Under the pieces are notes generated by a model, which made no database searches, had not been told where the DNA came from, and worked only from the letters and a program-made list of their open reading frames with translations. Below, piece by piece: positions 1 to 7,683 of a DNA stretch of 10,930 nt. The position numbers were made by a program, and so were the translations under genes. This DNA comes from Bacteroides sp. (GTDB taxonomy: Bacteria > Bacteroidota > Bacteroidia > Bacteroidales > Bacteroidaceae). The stretch spans positions 1 to 10,930 of the forward strand of contig DXOJ01000460.1 in assembly GCA_019412865.1 (NCBI GenBank), read 5' to 3'. The first letter of the stretch is position 1. Each line of letters begins with the position of its first letter.

Positions 1-647
1 CAATAAGGGTGCTTCAGCATATTCGGTCCTTCTTCATTCTGATATTGCTCCGTCCGCAGTTCGGGAAGTTCAATCAACCCGTCGGCGGAAACAGCCTTGA
101 TGCTTGCTCTTACATTAGAATTCCGAGGACCTACTCCGCTGACACTGAGGTATAAGGGAAATCCGGAGTAGACCTCAAAGGTAATTTCCAATTCTTCGCC
201 ATTGCTCATTACATTGATGTTTTGTTCTTCCTCTTCTTCATCGTACTCCTCTTCCGTATCTTCTTCTGCAGACTCCGAGTCCTTTTCGAAGCAAGTGATG
301 GTTATCAGCTTTTTCTTTTTGTTAATATACTTTATTTCGTATCGAGCTGTTACTTTAGGATCATCTACAAGATTTCCTCTTCGGTCTGTTTCATTAAATT
401 GGCATAGCAAAGTCACTTTATATTTTTCTGCACCCTCGGGTGTTTCGGTACCGGGATATTTGTAGTTTTTCAATGCCAAGTCAGGGTCACATAACTGTAT
501 CGTCAACTCTCCTCGTTTGTTCTCCGGTTTTTCTATTTCTTTTGGTGGAAATATTTTTTCATAATCTTCGTTTATTATGGTGTCTTCTTTCACCGTGTTG
601 CAACTGCATACCAGCAGCAATACACACATTATCCATATATATTTCAT
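1..647 (-). CDS. Unrecognised surface lipoprotein with an acidic tract (partial, C-terminus beyond the window)
   Basis: This frame is open from an ATG at 647 to the left edge, giving 215 complete codons without a stop, so the gene is cut by the window. The N-terminus (MKYIWIMCVLLLVCSC) is a short lipoprotein signal peptide with the likely lipidated cysteine at residue 16, followed by NTVKED, which is compatible with Bacteroidetes surface export. Residues 45 onward look like beta-rich extracellular sequence (KYKVTLLCQF, ARYEIKYINK, ELEITFEVYSGFPLYLSV). Residues 121-141 are extremely acidic: 15 of 21 are Asp or Glu. I do not recognise the family. Related operons often end in PKD-like or other small lipoproteins, but I see no decisive motif. 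The start is 16 bases after the stop of the DUF4302-type gene, so it is very probably cotranscribed. An accessory ligand- or cation-binding role is inference only. Confidence 0.8.
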   Translation of the reverse strand, partial: MKYIWIMCVLLLVCSCNTVKEDTIINEDYEKIFPPKEIEKPENKRGELTIQLCDPDLALKNYKYPGTETPEGAEKYKVTLLCQFNETDRRGNLVDDPKVTARYEIKYINKKKKLITITCFEKDSESAEEDTEEEYDEEEEEQNINVMSNGEELEITFEVYSGFPLYLSVSGVGPRNSNVRASIKAVSADGLIELPELRTEQYQNEEGPNMLKHPY

Positions 648-663
648 GTCGTTTTTTTGTTTT

Positions 664-1692
664 TTAATTATCAGATTTATCCCAAATTTCAGCTATAACT
701 CCGGTTACTTCTCCACCGGGGGCAAGATGTTTGCTTATCCAACGCTCGGTCTTGCTGTAGGGGTCGAACACCTTCACGAGTTCACAAACAAAGCGGTTTC
801 CTTCTCTGCGGAAATCGTAAAACGTGTAGTTTTTGCTGTATCGTATGCCGGGTCTGAACGTCAATCCGTCTGTTGTGCCCACATATCCCGATCCCAGACC
901 TACTACCTCTTTGGGCCATCCGTGAGGCGCATAGGGGTCTTTGGCAAAAAGAAACAGATGATAGCGTTGATATTCCTCCTGCTTTTTTCTTTTTGTTGAG
1001 TTTTCATCTCTATTGTCAATAATAGTTCTGGTCTGCATGTCGCTGCGGAAATATATCCGGCCTGCTTTCCGGATGACCAGTTGCGGATTTTTCATCTCTT
1101 GGAAAAACAGGTTATTGGCATAAGCTTTATGCATGTCTTCCACCCAACTGTTTTCGCTTTTCAGTTTTGTGAATACCATATACTCGCGAGCGGGTTCTAT
1201 GTATGAAGCTGTTCGAAAAACGAGATTACCATCAGCGTCTTTTCCTGTATAAAGAAAATCGGAAGAGGCGGCGAATCGGTCGTTCACCAGACTATGCAGA
1301 TAATTGTAAGTGGTGAAGCTCAGTTGAGTGAATGTGTTCTGACTTACTTCAAACTCGCTTTTGCGGCTGTTCTTCCCGCTTTGCTCGTCATAATCGGCTA
1401 TGGTTTCTACCGTTCCGTCGTCTGCGAACTTCATGAAGAAGCAGTGTCCGCCATATCCATATTTGTTATGGTATTCGAATTGGGTTATCTGCTCGTTCAC
1501 GTTTGTAAACAGTAGCGAGTCTGTCCGGGGAAAGTAGGTGACACACCACCCGTGGGGGGCATCTATAAGTTCCTTCCTCAGTTCGCTGATATGTTTTGCG
1601 CTCCGCTCGGAAGGAGATGAATCGAAAATATTCTCATCCTTGCAGGAGAAGCAGACCGCTATCAGAATAAGTAGTTGGAATCCTGTTTTCAT
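664..1692 (-). CDS. DUF4302-type lipoprotein
   Basis: The product is 342 residues. It has a lipoprotein signal peptide (MKTGFQLLILIAVCFSC), with the probable lipid anchor at Cys17, followed by KDEN. Acidic residues right after the cysteine resemble the Bacteroidetes lipoprotein export signal, so surface display is likely. The mature N-terminus (FDSSPSERSAKHISELRKEL, then DAPHGWCVTYFP) and the following FMKFADDGTVETIADYDE match the pattern I associate with DUF4302 proteins: an 'F..S..ER' start, a 'aP.GW...YfP' motif and a beta-strand segment with 'kF..dG.v'. The molecular function of this family is not known to me. It is encoded 5 bases after the stop of the metallopeptidase-like gene and 16 bases before the next lipoprotein gene. 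Co-occurrence of DUF4302, SusD-like and zinc-peptidase-like lipoproteins recurs in Bacteroidetes, which suggests they form or feed one outer-membrane uptake complex. Confidence 0.8.
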   Translation of the reverse strand: MKTGFQLLILIAVCFSCKDENIFDSSPSERSAKHISELRKELIDAPHGWCVTYFPRTDSLLFTNVNEQITQFEYHNKYGYGGHCFFMKFADDGTVETIADYDEQSGKNSRKSEFEVSQNTFTQLSFTTYNYLHSLVNDRFAASSDFLYTGKDADGNLVFRTASYIEPAREYMVFTKLKSENSWVEDMHKAYANNLFFQEMKNPQLVIRKAGRIYFRSDMQTRTIIDNRDENSTKRKKQEEYQRYHLFLFAKDPYAPHGWPKEVVGLGSGYVGTTDGLTFRPGIRYSKNYTFYDFRREGNRFVCELVKVFDPYSKTERWISKHLAPGGEVTGVIAEIWDKSDN

Positions 1693-1697
1693 ACTCT

Positions 1698-2699
1698 TTA
1701 TTTTTGTTTCATATATGCTTTTAATTGTTTTATGCTTATCATTTGTAGATAATCGAGCGAGATTTTGATTTCTTTATTGAAATAGTCTTCTACAAACGCC
1801 TCTTTCTCCGTCAGTTCTTTATATGCTTGACGTGCCTCTTCATCATACGCCCGCTGAACTTCCGGATCTTCGTCGGAGTGAGGAGTTTTGGCTTCTGCCA
1901 ACGCTTTAAGCACCTCTTTAGGGGTATGCGTAAGTTTAGCGCTGATAATCTCGGCGAAATCATCCTCGGCAGAAAGGAAAGAGTGGAAAGTAAAAAAGCC
2001 TCTCTTGCTCGGATATGGTGAGAAAGTAAGCAATCTGCGTCCTTGTATCTCTCCTTTGAATATATCGGCAATGAGTTTGGTCGATTCGATATATCTGTTT
2101 CTGCTGATGGTCAGGAACTTGTTTCTGTCGTAAGGGAACAACTCCATCAATCGTTTTGCGAATTGATGATGCACGCTTCGCATCAGGATAAATACCTTGT
2201 CCTCATCTTTCGGGTCGAAGTCGTTGACGTTGTACAGAAACATCTCGTTGGTCGTTGCTTCCGTATTTCCTAAAAGCTCTACTCCGTTTCCGTCTATGTT
2301 CTTTCCGCCATACATGTAAATCTTAACGGGGTTCTTGCCCAGAAAGAACTTTTCTCCACCCAGATCGGAAGCTGTATAGAGGTCGATCCACAACGCTTTG
2401 ATCGTTTCGAGCACACTTTTTACATTAGCGGCTTCCGGCGGATAGGTGTAGCTTCCGTTCTGCGCCACGTTTTTATCCCAACGATATTCGATTTCGATAC
2501 CGTAAGGACGTGTGAATGTATTTAATATCCACTCGTCGAGTTCTGTCCTATTGCGTTGTACTGCTCCCAAGTCTACTACGCTTTGGTCGGATAAGGCAGC
2601 TTCCTGTTCGCAGCCCGCTAACAGCAGGCATGTGGCAAACAGGTACAAGCTTCGTCCGATAAAGTATCTGAATCTCATTCTTTTGCTTATTGTTTTCAT
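1698..2699 (-). CDS. Putative zinc-binding metallopeptidase-family lipoprotein with a degenerate active site
   Basis: The product is 333 residues, with a clear lipoprotein signal peptide ending LLLAGC (anchor Cys30). The domain is that of the Bacteroidetes 'putative zinc-binding metallopeptidase' lipoproteins (Peptidase_Mx1-like). Supporting segments are the N-terminal 'LDEWILNTFTRPYGIEIEYRWD' region (residues 54-75), the segment NEMFLYNVNDFDP (151-163), the His-containing helix VHHQFAKRL (176-184), and DDFAEIIS (246-253) followed by LTHTPKE. In active relatives the helix reads HHEFxHxL, giving a HExxH zinc site. Here residues 178-182 are HQFAK, so both the general-base Glu (now Gln179) and the second His ligand (now Lys182) are missing, while the downstream DFAE motif is kept. 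It is therefore probably a binding protein or pseudo-peptidase. It lies between the SusD-like gene (38-base gap) and the DUF4302 gene (5-base gap). Family assignment is from memory of motifs, not a profile search. Confidence 0.85.
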   Translation of the reverse strand: MKTISKRMRFRYFIGRSLYLFATCLLLAGCEQEAALSDQSVVDLGAVQRNRTELDEWILNTFTRPYGIEIEYRWDKNVAQNGSYTYPPEAANVKSVLETIKALWIDLYTASDLGGEKFFLGKNPVKIYMYGGKNIDGNGVELLGNTEATTNEMFLYNVNDFDPKDEDKVFILMRSVHHQFAKRLMELFPYDRNKFLTISRNRYIESTKLIADIFKGEIQGRRLLTFSPYPSKRGFFTFHSFLSAEDDFAEIISAKLTHTPKEVLKALAEAKTPHSDEDPEVQRAYDEEARQAYKELTEKEAFVEDYFNKEIKISLDYLQMISIKQLKAYMKQK

Positions 2700-2737
2700 G
2701 TTTTTAATATTCTCTGTCCATTATATTTTCAATATAC

Positions 2738-4243
2738 TCAACGGGGGTTAGGTTCTAATCCCCGGTTGATGGCTTCGGCAGGTATTTGCAGGAGCTTTCT
2801 CGGGTCTTCTTTTTCCAGTTGCTTATAAAACTTATATTTCGATGCACGTTTCACCGATATATAAAAACGGCGGATGTCGAACCACCTCAATCCTTCGTGA
2901 ATGAACTCTTGTTGTCTGAATCCTAAAATGGTTTTTACCATTGCCAGCTGCTTGATGCTCATTCCATAGAACGGAGTATAGATCTGGTAATTGTCGCTGC
3001 TTGTTTGCGTGTAGTCCGGACGGCTGCACGAAGGAGTGATTCCGAATTTGGCAGAAAGATAGATAAGCAGGTCGTTTATGGATTTGTCGTATTCTCCGAT
3101 CATGGCGTATGCCTCCATCCGGTTGAGCATTACCTCATCGGTGGAGAATAAAACGTTGGTGACATACAGTCCCTTCGGTCGTATGCCTGTATAGCCCGAT
3201 AACGAAAGCTCGTCGAATTTGCCGATATATTGTCCGTCGCCTATGCGACCGTCATTATAGTTGAAAAGGAAAACCGGTTCCATATTCACTTTCCGGAAGT
3301 TGGCGCATCCATCTATCCCATGCTGGTTGTATACTTTGTCTGCACTTTTGCTTGTCACTCCGTACTTTTCTGTGGATATGTTGCGGGCTACCCTTGACTC
3401 TGTTGTGGAGAGTAGCAAATTGGCGGGCTCTTCAGTGCTTGTGTATCGGGTATAGAGATGCTTGCGGTTGAAGTAAAACTCTTTTTCGTACTTCTGCCAG
3501 TTCCGAAGAACAGGTTTGGGGTCTATGCCGAGCACGTAGTCTGAATAGGCAATAACGAGTTCCCATTCTCCTTTAATCAGGTAGAAGCGGGAAGCGAAAG
3601 CGTATGCGGCTTTTTTATTGAAGTGGAATTTCGGTTTGCTATAATAACTGTCGTCTACCAGTGAAATACCGAGTTTCAGGTCTTTCTCGATCTTTTCGTA
3701 CACCTCCTTTACGGTTCCGCGCTTGTAGTCCACCAGCGCATTCTTTTCAGGCTTTGTCAGGTAAGGTATGCCGGGTGCAGTCTCCGACTTGGATGTACCG
3801 TACGGCTCCGCCCAGATGTTGACCAACATAAAGTGCAGATAGGCACGCAATAGGAATGCTTCACCGTACAAAGCTTTCACACGGTCGGTTTTAGGATATT
3901 TGCTCAGAAGCTCCAACGCTTGGTTGGCTTGTGCGATGCCCGCGTAGCATGCGTTCCAATAGTTCAGCGGAGTGTCCAGGTCTTCCTGATCGTAATCTTC
4001 CCAATAATACATGGCTTCGTTCAGCCGTGAATGTGTGCCGTTCACCCGTTCGCCTACATTGTCGGTACGTGTTTCCAAGAACGCGAAGTAACTGGCTTCG
4101 GGGTAAGCTCCGGCGAGCAATTCGGCTATTTTCTCTTCACTGTCTATCTTCACATCGAGCGTAGAGTCGGGGGTTGTTTCCAGATAGCCTTGGCATGCCG
4201 TGAGCAGCGTGAGTATGATACTTAAGTAAATTGTTCTTTTCAT
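2738..4243 (-). CDS. SusD/RagB-family outer-membrane nutrient-binding lipoprotein
   Basis: With the start at 4243 the product is 501 residues and begins MKRTIYLSIILTLLTAC, a standard lipoprotein signal (anchor Cys17) followed by QGYLETTPDS, the usual SusD opening. An in-frame ATG at 4267 would add eight residues and overlap the SusC gene; I prefer 4243 because it gives a clean signal peptide and lies 10 bases after the SusC stop. Family hallmarks are the TPR-like helix LLRAYLHF (about residues 131-138) followed by NIWAEPYG, then GIPYLTKPEKN, the C-terminal RQQEFIHEGLRWFDIRR (about 443-459), and the terminal GLEPNPR. SusD-like proteins sit on the cell surface as a lid on the partner SusC channel and bind the ligand. 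The nature of the ligand cannot be read from the sequence; no carbohydrate-active enzyme gene is near. Confidence 0.96.
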   Translation of the reverse strand: MKRTIYLSIILTLLTACQGYLETTPDSTLDVKIDSEEKIAELLAGAYPEASYFAFLETRTDNVGERVNGTHSRLNEAMYYWEDYDQEDLDTPLNYWNACYAGIAQANQALELLSKYPKTDRVKALYGEAFLLRAYLHFMLVNIWAEPYGTSKSETAPGIPYLTKPEKNALVDYKRGTVKEVYEKIEKDLKLGISLVDDSYYSKPKFHFNKKAAYAFASRFYLIKGEWELVIAYSDYVLGIDPKPVLRNWQKYEKEFYFNRKHLYTRYTSTEEPANLLLSTTESRVARNISTEKYGVTSKSADKVYNQHGIDGCANFRKVNMEPVFLFNYNDGRIGDGQYIGKFDELSLSGYTGIRPKGLYVTNVLFSTDEVMLNRMEAYAMIGEYDKSINDLLIYLSAKFGITPSCSRPDYTQTSSDNYQIYTPFYGMSIKQLAMVKTILGFRQQEFIHEGLRWFDIRRFYISVKRASKYKFYKQLEKEDPRKLLQIPAEAINRGLEPNPR

Positions 4244-4253
4244 TTCAATGCGA

Positions 4254-7200
4254 TTAAAATTCAACATGCAGTGTCATCGTATATTGTTTGGGAGTAGGCA
4301 ATGAAACTCCTCCCGATTTGTAGAATTCCGGATCTTGCCCTTTCAACTTCTTGTCTGCATAAATCAGGAACGGATTGGTTACGTTTGCCTTCACACTCAT
4401 TTGCCTGATCTTGAGTTGTGAAAGAAGCTTTTTGGGCAATCGATACCCCAACGAGATGTTTTTCATGCGCACGAAACTTCCGTCTGCCACTCTGTTCTGA
4501 GAGTAATTATAAGTGTTGTAAGCCTTTTCGATGTTTTCTTTTCCGATGTTGCGAATCAAATCCTGCGAAGGAATGACGGGGACGTTCGTTTTCCACTCGT
4601 CGCCCGGATTGAGCCAGCGGTCGTAGTACTCCTTCGAAAACACGTTCAGATCGGCGAACGAAGGATCGAATGTCGGATTGAGGCGTATCTTGTTGCCCGC
4701 TTGCATGGTGACGAAGCACGAAAACTCCCAGTTCTTGTATTTAAACGTGTTCGATACTCCGCCTATGTAAGTGGGTTCGATAGGCCCGTGGTAGATAAGG
4801 TACGACTTCGAATACTGCGCGTCGAGGAAATCCGCTCTTGATATTTCGCTGTTCACACCTTGATTGGAAGGGTAAAGTCCGAAGTCGAAGGTAGGCAGGC
4901 CATTGTTGTTGAGCCCTTGAAAGTTGAAAGAGAATAGAGCCCCTCGTGGGAATCCGAGGATATTGCCGCGTCCGGTTCCCGCCACCATATCAAAGGTGTT
5001 CGGCGTATTCTGCAGGCGGGTGATCTTCTGCTTCATGCCGCTCACGGTGAAAGCCGTAGTCCAGCTGAAGTTGTCGGTTACGATATTCTTGGTTTGCAGC
5101 GCCAATTCCACTCCTCGTGTGCGCATATCTCCGAAGTTTGCGTACTTGTAATACTGTCCGCCCACACCGGAGGTACGGATGAGGTCTATCAGGTCGAATG
5201 AACTTCGCTGGTAGACATCGAATGTTGCGCTTATGCGGTTGTTGAACAGCCCGAGTTCCAAGCCGAGATTCAGCTCATACATTTTCTCCCATGTCAGGTC
5301 TCGGTTCTCAAGATGCAGGATGTGCAACGCATTCTCGCGATCCTTCAGCAGTGTGCGGTTGATGATGAGATGCTTGAACACAGCTGTGGAGTTTATCGCC
5401 TGTTCGTTCATTTTGGCCGTCAGTCCGTAGCTGGCACGCAGGGCGAGCTTGGAAACGGCAGGATACTTTTTCATGAACTTCTCTTGATCCATGTTCCACT
5501 TTGCTCCGATATTCCAAGTAGGCAACCAGCGCGAACGGCTGTATTTGCCTGCCGTATTCGACCCTTCATAGTTGAATACGCCGTTGAAAACGTATTTGCC
5601 CGCATATCCGTAGGTAGCGCTGGCGGAGAGGGTCACCCCTCTTTCGTAGCGTTCGGTAAGCGAGAAATAAGTGTTTCCTTCGTTAGTGAGCTTATCGAAA
5701 ATCAAAGGATTGGTGAACACCTGATTCCCTCTGTCGTATTGTATCCCATAACCTTGGAAAGGGTTGATGATGCGGTCGGCATAGCGTATTTCGGTAAATC
5801 CGAAAGCGCGTATGTCGTGCTCGCCCATCTGTTTGTTGTAGTCGAGCGCAAAGCGTCCCAGATAGCTGCGCAGAGAAGTCTCGGTCTTATTGAACATGCC
5901 TCCGTGGGTGAGTGCCACTTGCGGCAGTTGCAAGGGATTGTCTTTATTCTTCAACAAATAGATATTCTCTTGCGCCACGTAGGGAGTTTCATTGGCGCGG
6001 AAAGCCTGTATCACGTTCGATTGTTCGGTGATGAAATGCGAACTTTTGGTTACCGCATGACGTACCGACGCCAATCCTTTCGCTTCGATGTTCTCGTTGA
6101 GTCTGTATGAAAGTTCGCCTTGCAGTTTGAAGTCGAGCACTTCGGTTTTCAGGTAATTGTTGTCAAACTCGTTCAGAATATTGAACGGAGCCCAGTTATT
6201 GCGGTAGTATTCCGGTTCGCCGTTGGCATTGCGGGGGCGTAAGGTACGGCTTGTTCCCAGAGCATAGGCAAAGGGATTGATGTCGAAGTCGCGTTCGAAG
6301 GTTCCGATTACCGTATTTTTTCGCTGAGAAAGCGTACCCGGGGAGTTTTGGTTACGCAAGTTTCCTTGTGCGGATATGGTAGCCTTTATCTTGTCCTCTT
6401 TCCAGTAGAAGGAGTTTTTGATGTTGGCGGTGATGCGTTTTACATCATCGGCAAGCGTCCAGCCCCTGTCGTTATAGAAACCGATGGAGGCATACATGGT
6501 AGAATTCTCTCCTCCTCCGGAGAACGTTACGGTGTGCGTATGGATGGGGCTGTGTGTAAACAACTCCTTGAACCAATTGGTGTTGGCATATTCCCGCTCG
6601 CGCATGAACGCGCGCCTGGCTTCGTCCGTGTTTTCCAGATAATATCGCCCGGTAGACGGATCAACGGTTCCGAGAGCCTTATACATCTGGTGGTAAACAC
6701 CACTACGGCGTCCGTATAATGTGTTTTGTACGGAGAAGTATCCCTTCCTGTCCATCTCCTGATAGATGGACATGCTCTCTTGCGAATTGAGCAGATCGAA
6801 GTCCGTATATGAAGGAATGGCCCGCATACTCAGCTCGTATGAGTAAGAAAATCTGTTCGGCGTGTTTCTTTTACCTGCACGGGTGGTGATTACGATTACC
6901 CCGTTCAGGGCTCTGGCTCCGTAGATAGATGTGGCGGAAGCATCTTTAAGCACCTGTATGTCTTCGATGTCCGAAGCGTTCAGGCCGGCAACGGCGGAGC
7001 TGATGAGTGTCACAGCATCACCCGAAGCCAATTGGTCGAGCGTGAGCGACACTAGGTCTTCATATACAGCTCCGTCGATAACCCACAAAGGTTGAACGTT
7101 TCCCATGATGGAAGCGCCGCCGCGTATGTTGATGCGGGGAGCCGACCCGAAGCTGCCGGTGACATTTTGTATCGACAGTCCCGCTACACGCCCTTCGAGC

Positions 7201-7631
7201 ATGCGTGATACATCCGCCACGCCGTCAAGCTTGATGTCGTCCAGCTTCACTGAAGCGGCTGCTCCCGTAAATACCCGGTTCTTTATGTTCTGATAACCGG
7301 TCACTACCACTCCTTCTATCTCCTGCACGTTTTCCTGAAGTGTGATATTCATGACGGTGGAGGTGATTTTCACTTTCCGGGTTTTCATTCCCACGAAGCT
7401 CACTTCCAACATTTGTCCTTTGCGGGCTTTGAGTGTGAACCGTCCGTCGCCGTCTGCGATGACTCCCTTTGCCGTACCCGCCACGATGGCAGTGGCGCCC
7501 GGCAGAGGCTCTCCGGAAACAGAACGCACTGTGCCTTTTATTTCCATTAATTCCTGTGCCGGACAAACCTGAGAGAAGATTGCCGTGAACAGGATGCTGA
7601 TTACTAATTTTATAACCGATGATATATTCAT
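4254..7631 (-). CDS. SusC/RagA-family TonB-dependent outer-membrane transporter
   Basis: The product is 1125 residues. A signal peptide (MNISSVIKLVISILFTAIFS, likely cleavage after Ala25 in CPAQ) is followed by a carboxypeptidase-regulatory-like domain (about 30-98, IKGTVRSVSGEPLPGATAIV), a TonB-box-like segment (EGVVVTGYQ, 106-114), and a plug with NIRGGAS (168-174), LWVIDGAVYED (182-192) and IQVLKDASATSIYGARALNG (225-244). The rest is a 22-strand-type barrel ending in Phe (TMTLHVEF), the outer-membrane assembly signal. There is no N-terminal STN domain, so direct signalling to an anti-sigma factor is not expected. The plug carries an insertion between the IDG motif and the VLKD motif (about residues 190-222, LASGDAVTLISSAVAGLN), which I associate with the SusC subgroup linked to zinc-peptidase-like lipoproteins. 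It should form the import channel with the adjacent SusD-like protein. The start is 52 bases after the stop of the FecA-like gene, and I see no promoter in that gap. Confidence 0.97.
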   Translation of the reverse strand: MNISSVIKLVISILFTAIFSQVCPAQELMEIKGTVRSVSGEPLPGATAIVAGTAKGVIADGDGRFTLKARKGQMLEVSFVGMKTRKVKITSTVMNITLQENVQEIEGVVVTGYQNIKNRVFTGAAASVKLDDIKLDGVADVSRMLEGRVAGLSIQNVTGSFGSAPRINIRGGASIMGNVQPLWVIDGAVYEDLVSLTLDQLASGDAVTLISSAVAGLNASDIEDIQVLKDASATSIYGARALNGVIVITTRAGKRNTPNRFSYSYELSMRAIPSYTDFDLLNSQESMSIYQEMDRKGYFSVQNTLYGRRSGVYHQMYKALGTVDPSTGRYYLENTDEARRAFMREREYANTNWFKELFTHSPIHTHTVTFSGGGENSTMYASIGFYNDRGWTLADDVKRITANIKNSFYWKEDKIKATISAQGNLRNQNSPGTLSQRKNTVIGTFERDFDINPFAYALGTSRTLRPRNANGEPEYYRNNWAPFNILNEFDNNYLKTEVLDFKLQGELSYRLNENIEAKGLASVRHAVTKSSHFITEQSNVIQAFRANETPYVAQENIYLLKNKDNPLQLPQVALTHGGMFNKTETSLRSYLGRFALDYNKQMGEHDIRAFGFTEIRYADRIINPFQGYGIQYDRGNQVFTNPLIFDKLTNEGNTYFSLTERYERGVTLSASATYGYAGKYVFNGVFNYEGSNTAGKYSRSRWLPTWNIGAKWNMDQEKFMKKYPAVSKLALRASYGLTAKMNEQAINSTAVFKHLIINRTLLKDRENALHILHLENRDLTWEKMYELNLGLELGLFNNRISATFDVYQRSSFDLIDLIRTSGVGGQYYKYANFGDMRTRGVELALQTKNIVTDNFSWTTAFTVSGMKQKITRLQNTPNTFDMVAGTGRGNILGFPRGALFSFNFQGLNNNGLPTFDFGLYPSNQGVNSEISRADFLDAQYSKSYLIYHGPIEPTYIGGVSNTFKYKNWEFSCFVTMQAGNKIRLNPTFDPSFADLNVFSKEYYDRWLNPGDEWKTNVPVIPSQDLIRNIGKENIEKAYNTYNYSQNRVADGSFVRMKNISLGYRLPKKLLSQLKIRQMSVKANVTNPFLIYADKKLKGQDPEFYKSGGVSLPTPKQYTMTLHVEF

Positions 7632-7683
7632 TGCCTTATCTTGTTATATTTCTTCTTTTTTATATATGATTGCATATATTTGT

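Noticed and set aside
202..465. Plus-strand frame with a serine-rich run (SSSSSSYSSSVSSS)
   Set aside because: The serine run is the reverse reading of the Glu/Asp codons in the acidic tract of the minus-strand lipoprotein, so it is an artefact.
4244..4267. Start of the SusD-like gene at 4267, overlapping SusC
   Set aside because: The extra residues MLNFNRIE add nothing to the signal peptide; the ATG at 4243 gives a typical lipoprotein start 10 bases after the SusC stop.
5313..6110. Long plus-strand open frame of 265 codons inside the SusC gene
   Set aside because: It lies wholly antisense to a well-supported SusC barrel, has no recognisable domain or start signal, and is a shadow of the coding strand's codon use. 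The same applies to the antisense frames at 8080-8544 and 9097-9636 in the FecA-like gene.
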